Program-made: the position numbers and the translations under genes | Source: Loxodes magnus | Taxonomy: Eukaryota; Ciliophora; Karyorelictea; Loxodida; Loxodidae | NCBI GenBank assembly: GCA_946699065.1 | Contig: CAMPDV010001734.1 | Coordinates: 33,897 to 97,896, forward strand | DNA: 64,000 nt | Reading direction: 5' to 3' | In this document: in pieces, positions 24,000-36,899 of the stretch | Layout of the letters: each line of letters begins with the position of its first letter | Numbering within the stretch: the stretch's first letter is position 1 | Notes under the pieces: model-generated | The model's input: the letters and a program-made list of their open reading frames with translations, nothing else | What the model was told of the DNA's origin: nothing | Databases searched by the model: none

Positions 24000-25080
24000 T
24001 TCTTACTTACATATAATCCTTCAGATGCTTATTTCTATTTAACTATCTAACATATAAATACCTAGCTTGACTATACATAATCATACAATTATTGGGTAAT
24101 AAATTAAACCTAACTTATTTGAATATCATAAGGCTATTTAGTAGATAACTAGTCGCAACCAGAGTTAAGTTAAACTAAAATACTAAATATTAAAAATGCC
24201 AGGTAAATAAACAAACTAGGTATCATACACTTCTAATTTTAATTAAAAAAACTTAAAAGTTTTTCAACATTTATAATAATTCATTTGGCCTTCTATCCTC
24301 TAGCTGTCACATCAATTTTTTCTTAGTGAGACTGTCATTTAAAGATTTTATTGTTTAAATCGCATTCATGCTATTTACTTTTGTAAATAATCTAGAATTC
24401 TATTATTAAAGAAAGTACTTTGAATGCTTTGATTACTTATCCATTACTTTAATAAATTCTGAATAGAAGCTTACAATTAATTTTTGATCTACTTGCAAGA
24501 ATCTTTGGCTATTAATTGTTTCCTACTAAATATTATATTCACTTACACATATTTAATTTAAAAGTATTTCCTTTTTCATTCTTTTTACTCTCCTTATCAA
24601 AATTCCTAATTTTCATTAGGAATTTATTCATATTTTTCCTGGCAATTATAAGAATAAAAGCTTTTATCAGCCTTATAGATCTTAATATTGGATATTAATT
24701 TACTTTGAGACTTTAACTTATTCAATCTAGTTTGATTTCTTTTTATTTTAAGCAATATTACTATATTATATTCTTTTGTAGGAGTTAAACCTAATTCTTA
24801 TATTTTATCTTCTATTTTAATTTATTATTGGCTCTTGATAATTAATTTTTACTGACTATTTACTTTTCTTTCTGTTTCTAATCTCGCATTTAAATTCCTT
24901 TAATAAAGTCTTCTTTGATGCAATTATCCTAGCTATTCTTTAATTAATTTTTATTATTCTAGATTAGTTTATTTTAAATGTTTCTTTGTTAAGATTCAAG
25001 TTTTCTCATTCTGTGTTAGTAGTTTCTAAAACTAGGACAGTTTTTGTAGCATTTTCATTAGCTTTAACTTAAGGAGTGGT
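24000..25080. other. AT-rich stretch
   Basis: No supportable gene. Short hydrophobic frames at about 24500-24700 look like chance openings. Confidence 0.35.
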
Positions 25081-25089
25081 TAAGTTTGG

Positions 25090-25560
25090 TGTTAAGATAT
25101 GCTCTAATATTATAAAGGGGTTTTTTAAGATTTCTGAGTAATAATTGATTTCTTATGGATCTATTAATGTTTGATTATTAAAGTAGTATGAGAAGATATG
25201 TTTAAGGATTTCCTTCTAAGATAAGAAGAAAGGAATTCTTGAATTAACTAAAGTTATACAGAGAATCTCATTTACAGTTGGTCTTTAGTCAGGATTTTAA
25301 CTAAATAAAGGCACACTAAGAACTAAATTTCTTATCTATGTTACTATGGTAAAAGGTTATACTTGCATTTGATTACCTTGATGGGGATTTATCTATGATG
25401 ATTTGTGGAAATTTGGTTCTAAATATGATTTAAAAGGTTTAGGTAGAAAATCTAATGAATGGGAATGTAAGGTAATAGTAATAGATAATTGGTAGTTAAT
25501 TTGAAGTTTGAAGCATATGAAAAATAAGATAGGTTTAAATAAAGCAGAAAGAATTAAAAT
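25090..25560 (+). CDS. Possible phosphatidylinositol phosphate kinase fragment
   Basis: A single frame reads VKICSNIIKGFFKISEQQLI, then KGILELTKVIQRIS, GTLRTKFLIYVTM, IYDDLWKFGSKYDLKGLGRK and WECKVIVIDNW. The SKYDLKG..GRK segment, preceded by a hydrophobic MVM-like strand, resembles the KYDLKGS region of PIP kinases. The catalytic-loop and IID motifs were not located, so this is at most a partial or decayed kinase. It lies in the centre of the inverted duplication. The sequence beyond about 25560 becomes Gln/Lys-rich and uncertain. Confidence 0.35.
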
Positions 25561-26699
25561 TAGAAGCTAAGTAAAATAATAGATAGTTAGTAACTTAAAC
25601 ATGTTTTGCATCTATTATTACATTTCCAGAATATACTAATAAAGATTTAGAAAAGCTTAATTTAAATTATAATTAACTTAATCTTGCAACTTCAAACACA
25701 TTTTTCTCATAGCAGCATAGATCTTTACTCAATTTAAGCTATAAATTCATAAACTTTTGTGATTGTTTTTAAAAATATGACTAGCTACGAACTATAAGGT
25801 AAAACTAAGAAAAAATAAAAAAGAAAAGTAAATTGAAGTAATTTAATAAGTGCTAATATCATTTGGTAATTAAGACAGCTTATTCTTTTTAATATGCTTC
25901 GTCATTTCTTTAAAAAAGAATGGATTAGTAAAAGAGATGATTAAGCACTAAATAAAAGCTTAATTAAAAGCTAATAAAGTATATAAATTTAATAGATAGT
26001 AAAATTAAACCTAAAATAATCCTTAATATTAAAATAATCCTTAGTGTTGAGAGGCACACAAATATATTTCCATTTTTCTTAAACAACAAGATAGATTTAT
26101 TATAAGTAAAGAACTTCTATTTTATTTCTAAAAATTAAAAGAAAGCCCATATATAAAAAGTCTTTAGTGCTAAAATAATAATCTTAATAGGTTTTTTAAT
26201 AACTATCTGATTAAATAGTTTGAAATATGCTTCAAATATTAAATAGAGATATGAATAAAGAAAGCATATCTATTTATACTTTTAGTTATAGTTATATAAT
26301 CTCAAACTTATTTAATAACTAAAGCTATTAATTCACTAATCCCTTCATAGTTAACTATAATCCTTTTATTTATAATACTGACTAACTTTCTTTTTATGCT
26401 TTAGAGTATAAAATGCAGGAGTAATATACCTTCTTATTCATTAAATTGGAAAATAAAGGATTATTTATTAGTATTAATAGATGTAAATTGTCTATCTAAC
26501 TTGTTAGCCTAAGAGTAACTTAGAGCTTCATTCTTTAATACTCTTCTCTATTTTTAGTCTAACTTAAGCAAGTCTAAAAAGGCTTACTTCACTTCTTGAA
26601 GCATTCATTTTTACTTGATATTGAAATAAGTTTTTGTATAGTTATTGCATTTTCTATCCTTCATCATTTGGTTGATTTTATTCATTTACTTAGACTAAA

Positions 26700-27124
26700 T
26701 GTATCTTGCTTCACTCTACAACTAAGCCTCTTAATCTCAAGCCCTGTCTTTGTAAAATATCAAAAATTTCTAAAATACCTTCAGTATTACTAACTCTCAA
26801 CAGATCTTCTTTATTTTACATCCATGAACTAAATAACTCCTTTCTTGAACTACCAGTTTTCAGACTTTTTTCCCTTTCAGCCTAATTTATAATTATTAAG
26901 CTTTTATACCTTATACATTTCTTCTTTAATACTCTAATATTTGAGCACTTTCTGTTCATTTTTAGGAATTTGCTGATGCTTTTGCTTTTGAACTTAGTTC
27001 AGAAACTTGAATATTTCTAGCTAAATCTAAGAAATTAAGTAGCTGATGTAGCTATATCAATTAGACTGTGTTTATTGATAAGTTTTTATTTAGCTTTTTG
27101 ATATTCACGCATTTCTTGCTCCAT
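26700..27124 (-). CDS. Unrecognised protein, paralogue of 20762-21270
   Basis: ATG at 27124 begins MEQEMREYQKAKQKLINKHS, followed by LIDIATSATQFLRFSQKYSS and a Lys/Ser-rich basic stretch (KFKSKSISKFLKMNRK). It aligns with the left-arm copy in sequence and position next to the outward-facing cathepsin-like gene. Sequence further on (to about 26600) matches less well. Function unknown. Confidence 0.45.
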
Positions 27125-27607
27125 CTAAAAGCTTAAATTAAAAGAGTAAGGCATTCACTTATATCTCATAACTGTAGCTTTATTGTCATGCTGATGTATA
27201 CCAACAACAGACTATTAGAAGGATTTTCCCATTTAAATTCTTTCTTACACATTACCTGAACTGGAAAAATATCTTAGCCTAACCTCTTAATTGCTATTTA
27301 CACTATCAATTCTAGAATAATCTAACACTCTTTTCCATACCAAAGCTATATAATTTTTCCTTTAACTAAAAAGATTATACCCTTTACCCTGTAATCAACA
27401 AAGAATGAAAAATGAATGAAGTAATAAGCAAGCTAAAAGGATTAAAACCTTAAACTAGTAAAGTATTAGACATAAATAAGTGTATTTAATGCTTAGATTA
27501 TTAAACTTAACTTTATTTTACTTTCTAGTTAGCCAATTAATAATACCTAATTTAATAAATTCAATGCCTTCTACCAAGCTAATTAGTAAATTATTGCCTG
27601 TCCTAAA

Positions 27608-28590
27608 CAGTTTAGTCGCTTTAGTGATGCTTGCAGCAAAAAAAAGGGAAGAGCTTTGATGGGAAAATTTTAGTTTCAAGAAAGTGCTGAAGAATCATAG
27701 ATTTAATTCCAAGCCTTCGATAAGAATCCAACAAGACTTATAGTTCTTTCTAAGAGATATAGCAAAGCTACAATATTTTCCATGACAACTATTACTGGAT
27801 TAAAGTCTAGAACTAGAGAAACATGATCAAAAGATTAGCCGTTAACCACTTCGTTGAATTGACTAACGAAGAATTCAGAAAGACTTGCTTTGGATACAAG
27901 GATACTTAAACAGGGCATAGAACTACATATATTAATATGAATAAAATGTTGCTGATTCTCTTGATTGGGAATAGAAGGGAGCTTTAACATCTGTCAAAGA
28001 TTAAAACCAATTCAAAAGCTGCTATGCTTTTAGTACTATAGAAGTTGGGAAGGAGCTTACTTCATAAAAACTACTATTGGTATCTTTCTCTGAATAAGAA
28101 CTAATTGACTGCTCTAATTAATTTTGCAACCAAGGATGCAATGGTGGATGGATGGACTCTGCCTTCCAATATTGGTAATAGAATAGTGAAGAGACTGAAT
28201 CAGATTATCTTTACACTGGTTAAGATGGAAGCTGCAAATATGATTCATCCAAGACTATTATCGGAATAGCAAACTTTTTAGAAGTTCTCTCTAATGAAGC
28301 TGCTTTGAAAAATGCAGTAAATGGACATATTGTCTCAGTTGCAGTTGATATTTCAAATAGGTCATTCCATTCTTGAGACATTTATAATGGATAATGTTCA
28401 TCTTAACCATAGTGTAAATCTTGTTAGTTATGGTACTGAAATGGACAAGACTACTTGAGAATCAATAATTCGTGTGGTACATAATGAGGAGAGAAAGGAT
28501 ATAATAAATTGAAGAGAACCGATTCAAGTATCTCGGTTGGACAATGTGGAGTTACCTCAACTGATGAAGCCAACGAGCATGTAGACTAAA
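27608..28590 (+). pseudogene. Cathepsin L-like cysteine protease, copy 2 (frame breaks)
   Basis: The inverted paralogue of the gene at 19243-20230. The propeptide (LTNEEFRKTCFGYKDTQTG) leads after a frame change to the mature enzyme. NQFKSCYAFS holds the catalytic Cys, FSEQELIDCS and CNQGCNGGWMDSAF are conserved, LNHSVNLVSYG holds the His and RINNSCG the Asn. The start codon of copy 1 is not kept. Frame breaks occur at the pro/mature junction and near 28420, and substitutions such as S-C-G for S-W-G suggest decay. QWGEKGY contains TGA for the invariant W, as in copy 1. The C terminus diverges. Confidence 0.75.
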
Positions 28591-28989
28591 TTGTTGTTTT
28601 TTTCAATTAAATAATAATAAATAAAGTGGTAAGCCAACTTAGGTATAGCCACTTAATTAAACTACTATATCTCTTCAATTTCTTCGTTTTAGACATAGCT
28701 AACATAATACTTTACATTCTGTATCGCAATCATTTTTTACGAAGTTATATCTCTAATATTTCACCAGTTAGTTTTATTTATCTATATATAGCAAATAATG
28801 AATTTACCATTTTATATCTTTATTATTAGGTTTTTACTAAGATTAAACATTCTTTCTAGTCTCTTGTTTAGTTTCTATTTAAAGAGTTCTAATTTGCATA
28901 GGCACAATATCATTGAATTTGAGCTTGATATATGATGATTATATAGCATTATTATGGATAAGGAGGGAGTTTAACTTTATAGATTTGCT

Positions 28990-29368
28990 TTCAGCTTATT
29001 TTTAGTTGACTTTTTATATTTACTTGAATTTCTTCTCTGCTTTTGATGTTCTAATTCACTCTTTTTATATAATCGAAAGTCTTAGCATCATCGATAAAAT
29101 TTTAAATTGGTTTAGCTTCGGCACTAGAATTGATTCTTTAAGACTAAATAGCAAACTTTAAGCTGATAAAGTAAAAGCTTAACTTTCTTCCTGTCTTCAG
29201 AGATTGATTTTGTCATAATTCTCTTAGAGCCTTTAAAGGAAGCATTTACCACCTTCAGTCTATTCTTCTAAAAGGTCTAAATAAAGCTACCTTTTATTCC
29301 TAATCTTAACTATATTTCTTAGTCTAAAACCTGTTATCATGTAACTCTATTCTAAGGCAACATTTCAT
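28990..29368 (-). CDS. Unrecognised small protein
   Basis: ATG at 29368 begins MKCCLRIELHDNRFQTK. After a frame change comes NASFKGSKRIMTKSISEDRK and LLLYQLKVCYLVL, then after another SSAEAKPIQNFIDDAKTFDY. The K/E/D-rich composition is protein-like. No family was recognised. Confidence 0.3.
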
Positions 29369-29482
29369 ATGATAGATTGGTCTCTTAAGGAAGGATAGCG
29401 AAGAGACAGTAAAAGGTAGTAATTAGATGGGAATAAGTTAGTAAGCGATTTTGAAGTAAAGGGTAGATAGGAATAGAATAAA

Positions 29483-29532
29483 GGTAGGTGGTCTAGTGGT
29501 ATGATTCTCGCTTAGAGTGGGAGAGGTCCCGG
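29483..29532 (+). pseudogene. 3'-truncated tRNA(Pro)-like sequence
   Basis: GGTCTAGTGGTATGATTCTC, then GCTTAGAGTGGGAGAGGTCC, is very close to the 5' two thirds of eukaryotic tRNA-Pro genes (D arm, anticodon arm, variable region). The anticodon triplet reads AGA instead of the usual AGG, one anticodon-stem pair is mismatched, and the T arm and acceptor 3' strand are missing. It is therefore a pseudogene or tRNA-derived retroelement head, not a working Pro tRNA. Confidence 0.65.
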
Positions 29533-29539
29533 AACAGCC

Positions 29540-32500
29540 CTTTTAAAAGTGTGTTAATTATACTAAATAAAGACTTCATAGAATAGTATAATATATTAAA
29601 TTATAAAAAATATTTTAATTTTAGGATTTAATACTGCAAGTTCTAAAAGGTATAGCTAACTATATCTAGTTTGGTAATACTTATCTATATAACACTTACC
29701 AAAATTTTTGTATTTAAAAGCTATTCTTTTTTATTAGGTAAAAATTTTAATTTAAATTTAGCGTAATCTTTTCAGCAATTGTCTCAGAAAATAATTTTAA
29801 TTAAAGTCTAACGTTAGCTTATTTAAGGGCTAAGTATCATGATTTATAAAAGTCTAATATATTAATCCAGTTTTTCAAGATATTTATCTTTCTTAAATAT
29901 AAATTATTAAGAAACTAAAACTTAAAATATAAGTATTAAACTTAAATAGTTAAATTGATATAAAGCATATTTATTATATATAGAGAATAATTCTTTAAAC
30001 TATATTCGAAATATAACATTTACCATTTTAGTAAATTTAATTAAGACACTTAGTTAAAGAAATCAAATTTAAGGTTTTATATCGATACAATAATAAAACC
30101 TACTCTATACTTTCTATTATAAAAGCACTAATTATTCTATTCAGATATTTTACTTTTAATAAAGGAATATTCTGAAGAAAATATTTAATCTTCATGACTT
30201 GCTTGTAACTAATTAATCTTTCCTTTTTCCAGAAGTTACTATAGAATTTAATGACTTTTCTTATAATTCTTTTATCTTCATAAATTCAAGCATTTACTCT
30301 TTAAATCTATCTGAAGTTTATTTTTAAAATCCAAATTATAAATTTTAGTCACTTAAATTTAGTAATTTTATTTATAAAAATTTCACTCAAAAACAATATC
30401 TGCCAATGTAATTTAGTTTCCTAGTAAAAATTTCTATTTACTTTTTAATAATTGATCTATAAGCTTAGCACTTCTTTCTTCCTAACTAATGGACTTTTTC
30501 TCTAATTTAGGTATAAAAAGAGTAGAAAATAATAGTTAAAATTGCTGATAATCTTAGATTAGTATGATATCAATATAGTAGCTAATCTACTTTAGCTCCT
30601 TCTATTAAATCTCTAGGATAGAGTTATTTTATAATTTTATTTTTAAATTTCACATCAAAATTGTTTAACTTTCAGTTATCAAAAAATCCCTATCTCAAGT
30701 ACTGGTACTTAAGCCAGTTGATTTAATTTTAAAAATTAAGAGGAAATATTATCCTTTATCTAAAAGAGGAAATTCAACTTCATAAGGAATTTTGCTAATT
30801 TTAGAACTGCTAATATAGCTCTAGAAGGTTAAGATAAAAGACTGATATAAACTTTAAGACTAATCATCTTTGTTTAAGTTTCTAGATTTCAATTTAAATT
30901 ATATTAATTATTAGATTAGATTAACAATCTAGTCTACTTGCTATGCTTTATTAGCTTCTATAATTTAGTTTTATTGATTAAGGTCTTAATAAAATTATTT
31001 TAGCACTTAATTCTAAATTTAGTTCACTCTTCTATAAATTTTTTAAATATTTAGATTTTTTTAATTTAGATAACTATTTTTTCCAATCATAGATTCCATT
31101 GCATTCAAATAGCGGGTTCTCTTAAATTCCAATTTTGATAGTAGTAAAAAATGAGAAAAATGTAAAGCTTAAGAAGTATATAAGCAAATAAAGTGAAACA
31201 TTAATAAACTTGATTTTCTCTTAAATGATAATAAATTAGTTATTTTACTCTTATAGTTAATAACTGCTTGCTCTTATATATCCAGGATATTTAATTAATT
31301 TAATTTAATTTATCTTTATTTTATAATAATTTAAGTTAATTAATGACCATTAAAGACTTGCTTATATCCTTCAATAGAGATACTATATTAACTAGATCAT
31401 AATAATTTTAACTTTAAAATAATAATAAATAGTTATTTAAATAGATTTTCATCCAGAGTAGTCACTTATAATAAAATGAATTTTACCCCTAAAATTAGTT
31501 AAGTTTTATTATTAGTTTAGTTATTATTTTAATTTTATTTAATACACACATTGCTCATTATATTTCTTTTAACCATCTAAAAGTTGTAAATAATATTTTT
31601 GCACTTGGTCATATAAAAATGTTTAGGTAGTGAGAATTCTGAAATAATATTTTTATTATATGGTATAATAGTTTTAATTTTGTATATGCTCTTAATTCTA
31701 TTTAATATAGCATTTATTTCTCTTAAGCTTTTTGAATTTAAGTTTTAATAATCCTTAAACAGCTAACTGTATGTCTACTTTTTATTTAATATTAGATAAA
31801 TTAATTATTAATGAAAACTAGTTTACTAAAGAATTTTATATTTATTTATATGCTTAGATAGCATAAGGGACTTAACCTTGATATTATTATTTTAGTAACT
31901 CTTAAATTTATAAGTAAATACTTTATAATTTTAACTTTATTTAGCATATACTAATAGATATTAAAACAAATCTATAAATAGCTATTCGTTGTAACACTTT
32001 ACCTTATGATATTCAATTATTATTTCCTTTATGTACTATTTACCTAAACTAATTATTTTATTATTATAAGTGCCTTTCATATATTATTCAGTCTATCCTT
32101 GCAATTTCACTATAAACTTTCATTTTCTTGGCTCTAATTATATTATTTAAACTAAATTACTATTATACCATAAATTAACTCAATTTTAGATGCATAAATC
32201 AAATATTCAATAACACTAATTTAAAATATGTGTATAGTTCTTAGAAATTACAAATGCTTTTATTGCCAAATCATCTTTTTGATGCAATAGATTTATTAAT
32301 TTAACTTACCTATTTATCATGCTTTATTTCCTAATACTTGGCTATACTAATTTTAATTTTATTTTTATGCTTAAAACTAATATTTTAGTTAATATTCTTA
32401 AATACTATATCTTATTGCTATTCCTAAATAAACTCGTAAAGAAGATTAAATTATTTCATTTATTTTACTTTTCAAACAAGTATAACAGTCTAACTTTGAT

Positions 32501-32830
32501 ATTCTAATATATAATTTATATATATAAAATTATAAGAAATCATCTACCAAAAACTAACACCAAATCTAACCATCAAACTCTCTAATCGAAATATACTCCC
32601 TAGAAGCGGGGAAAAAAAATCCAACAATCACTTCTAGACTTTATTTAACCATTAGATTCTCTAACTTTTACTGTACAATAATTATAAAACAAAATTAATG
32701 GTTAAAAACGGAAATAAGCATTAAAACCTTGATGGTGCAAGGTAATTAAAAACTGGAAAAACGGAGCAAAAAATAGTAGAAATTAATAAACCATACAATT
32801 CTAATCTTAATAATGGTCCTATAATAATAG
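29540..32830. other. Long AT-rich stretch without recognised genes
   Basis: About 3.3 kb of low-complexity AT-rich sequence. I see no conserved frame, RNA gene or tandem repeat that I can support. Confidence 0.45.
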
Positions 32831-32839
32831 AAGAACAAA

Positions 32840-33290
32840 ATTTAAATTCTTTTTCGGATCGGAAAAAAATTGTCAATTTTAAAAATTCCAAAAATGCTAA
32901 AAATGCTTAAAAATAGGACATAACTCGAAATATTATAAACAAGATGTTTTTATTGTTAAAAGATTGGACACATTTTTAGAAGATGCTGGTATTTTCAGAA
33001 GAAGCAAGAATCTAATAATTGAAAAATATGAAATAATATGACAAAATTATACTGTTCTCCAGAAGGAAGACTTTACAAGAAAAAATTATTCGGTGGAGAT
33101 TAATTACTATTGGATATAGTAAATGCTCAAAAAAGAAGGACAAGGAAGATGTTGGGACCTAATTGAGATTGAAGAAAAATTCCTAAGATCAAGAAAGGTT
33201 AAATCTGTACAACACGATATGCAATAGAAGAAGCAATCTTTTAAGAAGACCTGAACGATTCATTTACATCCTAAAACTCCTAAACTAATT
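32840..33290 (+). pseudogene. Retroelement ORF1-like protein, copy 2 (C-terminal part)
   Basis: A frame containing CWYFQKKQ and, after spacing like that of copy 1, KLYCSPEGRLYKKKLFGGDQ, then NWDWRKIPKIKKGQ and TTRYAIEEA. These match LYCTPEG and DWSKIPLSKKGEW at 3640-4278. Both W in WDW are TGA, and the second aligns with the TGA-encoded W of copy 1, so TGA is conserved at this position. The coiled-coil N-terminal part was not found upstream. An alternative frame is also open but lacks the shared motifs. Confidence 0.5.
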
Positions 33291-33329
33291 AGTGGTAAAT
33301 CAAATAAAAGTGAAGTCACTTTAATAAAT

Positions 33330-34990
33330 TATGTTATGTTATGTTAAAATTTTAAATATAAAGAATTTAAAGTCTTAGGTATGTAAAATTATTTATAGCA
33401 TGCTTTTTACTTAAATTTGCAAAATATCTCATGACTATTACTTTGAAAAAACGTTCTTTGAGTAAAAATGAAACATAAGTTAGATATATCTAGATTTCTT
33501 TTCTGTTTTTAACTCTAATGTTTAAAGTTAAAATAATTTTGCTTTTGTATTTTTGATTTGAAGGTAAAAATAGAAAAGAAGTGTTTATAAGTAATATTAA
33601 TATAATAGCCCATATTAAATATTTTCTAAGATAACTATTACTTTATGATTTAAAGTAATTTAGTTTTTCATTTATCTAAATTAAATCTTTTTATATATTA
33701 TCACTTTCAAGTTTTCTATTTGGTAGAACTAATTTTTATTTAATTAATAATTAATTTCTTAAGTTATCTAGAATTTGTATAAAGAGAGATATATTTTAAG
33801 GGAAATTAATTATCAGCTTAAGATTTATTGGCAATGCTTTAATATTAACTTCTAAATATAGAAATGCTTTATAATTTAATAGCAGCTTTCTTAAGCATTA
33901 ATACTATATTTCTTTTACTAAAGAAGAAAATTAAAAAGTCTAAATTAAAAGATTTTTATTAATTAAGAAATAACTTAGTTAAGCAGAGCAAGTATACACC
34001 TTTCTTTTGCTTTAAAGTATGATTGATAATTTATTTTTAATTGGCTAAATTTTAAGTTCATAGTTCAAAGTTAGATTTATGAAGACAGTAGGAGTTAGAT
34101 TTATCTTTCCTCAGTAAAGTAAATAAATGTATTGAGTGCCTTATTAAAGGTTTAGCATTTGATTTGAGCAATATTAGCTTAATTATATAGATAATTTATT
34201 ATTAAAGCACTTAAGTATTTATTTATTAATACTTTAAGTCTTCTTTCTATAATTTTGCATCCTACTAAATTTAATAATTACTAAAGTCACTATCAATTAT
34301 ACAGAACTTGAAGCAAGAAGAAAATAACTATAAATTAAATAACTGGAAATAAATAAAAATATTAGCATCTAAATTTAAAATTAGCAAGTTTTTATTTATT
34401 TCTTATAATAGAGCTAGTAGCTATAAGGTTCATATTTGTTATGCTTTTATATTTTGCTTTAATAGAGAGAAATATAAAATATCATTATAACCATCTATTT
34501 AAAAATCTAATATTTTATAGGATATAAAGTTTATCTATTTTCCTTTATCAGATTTATTTTTAATGTAGAACTTAGTATAATTATAACATTTTTCTTTAAG
34601 AAAAATAGATTGCTAAAGTTTTAAAATGCTGCTTTATTTCTCTTTCTACATTTTTTTCTAAGTAAAGCGCAATTAAATTTTAATTTATTTCTCTTGCTGC
34701 AGCAATATATTTCTAAGTTTATTAACTAAATTTTCTTTTCTTTATAAAAGCTTTCATTTTACTGAGATGTATTCTAAATCAGGTATTTAAATCCTTACGT
34801 TTTTCTTTTTTATCATTTTATTCACCTAATTGTAAAGATCTATTATTTGTTGAAATTAAAAAAATACTAAACAGAGTAATCATCGTTTATAAGCGTTGAA
34901 AGATTTTTATTAAATTAATAAAAAGTTATTAATAATAGTACTGTTCTTTAGTCTATGCAAATTCTTTATTTATATAAGCATAAATTTTAA
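33330..34990. other. AT-rich intergenic stretch
   Basis: Nothing recognised. Confidence 0.4.
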
Positions 34991-35004
34991 TTTTATATAT
35001 AAAT

Positions 35005-36500
35005 TCATTTGCTTCCTTGTATTTCCAAACTTTCCTCTTCTAAATTTCCTATCACGTTTTTAGGTGTATCAAATAAGGTAACTCTACCTTGCTTGAGGAC
35101 AAGTATTTTATCATATCCTTGAATTTTATGAATTCTATGCGCTATAGTTAGAACTGCTCGATCTTATAATTTCTCTTTTATTAGTACTGTATAAATTAAT
35201 CTGCTTTCTAATTAATTGAAGCTGTTGCTTCATCCATTACCAATATTTTGCTGCATCTGAAATATAATAAATTACGATAATAGTGCTCATCCTATACAAA
35301 TTAGCTGCCTTTCTCCTACACTTATGTTTTGTCCTTACTCCTGTATTTATTTATCGAATACTTTACATTCCATTACATCTTTACCACTTTCTTTTTTATC
35401 CTCTTTTTCACTTGATAGATTATCATTTCAGCTTTAAAACTTTTCCAATATATTAATGTATGCAAGTACTAATAATTGCTTAATCATCATAATCATCAAA
35501 GGGATCTAAATTCATTCTCAAACTTCCTGTAAATATTATGGGGTCTTGAGGAATAACACTTAACTATTTCTTAGTGAATGTAAAGATATGTCTTATATAT
35601 TCATTCCGTAAATAATAATTTTTCCATTTTCTACTTCTACTATTCTAAATAATCATAAGCAAATGGATGACTTTCCGATCCAGTTCTGCTTGCTATTCCT
35701 ATTTCCTAATGAGCCTAAACTATGAAATAAACTAAATTGAGTATATTAGAAAGCTAAGGTATATAATCCAATTATACGTTTCTATACTCAATTTTCCCTT
35801 AGCTAATTTAACCATTTTCAGTTTCTTTATCTGAACGAACTGATTTCTCTATATCAGCTTAAGCATAATAATGACATCTTTCTATACTTATCATTAAATT
35901 TCTGTTTCTGCTATCTGTTAAACTGAATCAATCATCGATTCAGGTAATGGATAAGCATATGCAACAATGAGAAGCTAAATTTAGCTGGCTTTATTATTAA
36001 TAAATCTATATAATTTATAGGTATAATTTTTATAATCCTGCTAAGCTTAATTTCATAGCTTAATACTTAACATATAGAATTTCATCCAAAACTTTGTTAA
36101 TTCAGGTTAAAAAATTAAATTTTGTTTTGCTATTGCTTAAAATCAGGTCCTAGCAGAATTGCTGCTTAAGAGATCATCAACTTTATTATTCCTTTACCCA
36201 ACATAAAAGAGTGAAGAATTTCGCTTTGTATACAAAAAATGAGAGATTCTCGAAAGACATTATTAGCTTGATTGAAGAAGTAATTGAAGGGGAATATGTC
36301 TGAAATCTTTGCTGGTAAGAAAATAGTTATTAAGATTAGGTTAACTCATTTCTAAGCTTTTAAAAATGAGAAAATTATCTAATAGTCTAAACACGTTTAG
36401 GTTCATGAAATAGGTCTTATTATGTTCTATAAGTTTGATGAGTAATTTATTAGCTGATCATGCTTATTGAAACTACTTCACCTTTCAATCTAATTATTAA
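35005..36500 (-). pseudogene. ABCC-type (MRP-like) ABC transporter, C-terminal half, frameshifted
   Basis: The second nucleotide-binding domain is recognisable: Walker A region ASRTG...GKSSI with a one-base deletion, IVEVENGKIIIYGMNI, DISLHSLRNS, SVIPQDPIIFTGSLRMNLDP (Q loop), signature ISVGERQL, Walker B KILVMDEATASI, and the H-loop end VLTIAHRIHKIQGYDKILVL, then GRVTLFDTPKNV. The IPQDPxxFxG and LDPF motifs are typical of ABCC transporters. Frame changes occur at Walker A, near 35565, between signature and Walker B, and after Walker B. TGA at 35005-35007 after ESLEIQGSK may be the natural stop. Sequence upstream of about 35760 is hydrophobic and may hold the membrane domain, but I could not align it securely. 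Confidence 0.7.
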
Positions 36501-36899
36501 AATTTTTATTCAAGACCATCTCTGAGTTTAAGGTTTCTTTGCTCGTTTTTTGCAGTACGAACTGGTTTATTTACTTTTTCGAACTTTAAAAAATGATTAT
36601 AATAATAATCATTTTATTTCTATCTGAAAGTTCTAAAACATCTTTAAATACTAATTTTGGAGTTACTAATAGATTAATTTAAACTCTCCTACATATTACT
36701 CTTCGACCTTGACTACTCTTTTCGCTTTTATTTCCTGTTTTCGACAAATTATCTCAATTTCATTTCCTTAGTAAACTGCTCTTTAATCTTTTTCTTTAAT
36801 TTTTTTTAACTTTTTTAGTACTTTTTATCAAGTATTTACTATTGTAGTTTAGTTAATATGCTTTGAATATTTTTCTAGATACTAAAGTTTCTTTCAAAG

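Larger units (their letters stand above)
19230..28620. repeat. Imperfect inverted duplication carrying a divergent gene pair in each arm
   Basis: The left arm (about 19230-21300) and right arm (about 28620-26700) are similar when one is reverse-complemented. Each holds a cathepsin L-like gene pointing outward and an unknown gene pointing inward (20762-21270 plus; 27124-26700 minus), in the same relative order. Similarity is strongest in the protease genes and weaker in the inner genes. The centre (about 21800-26600) is not obviously symmetric. Confidence 0.75.
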
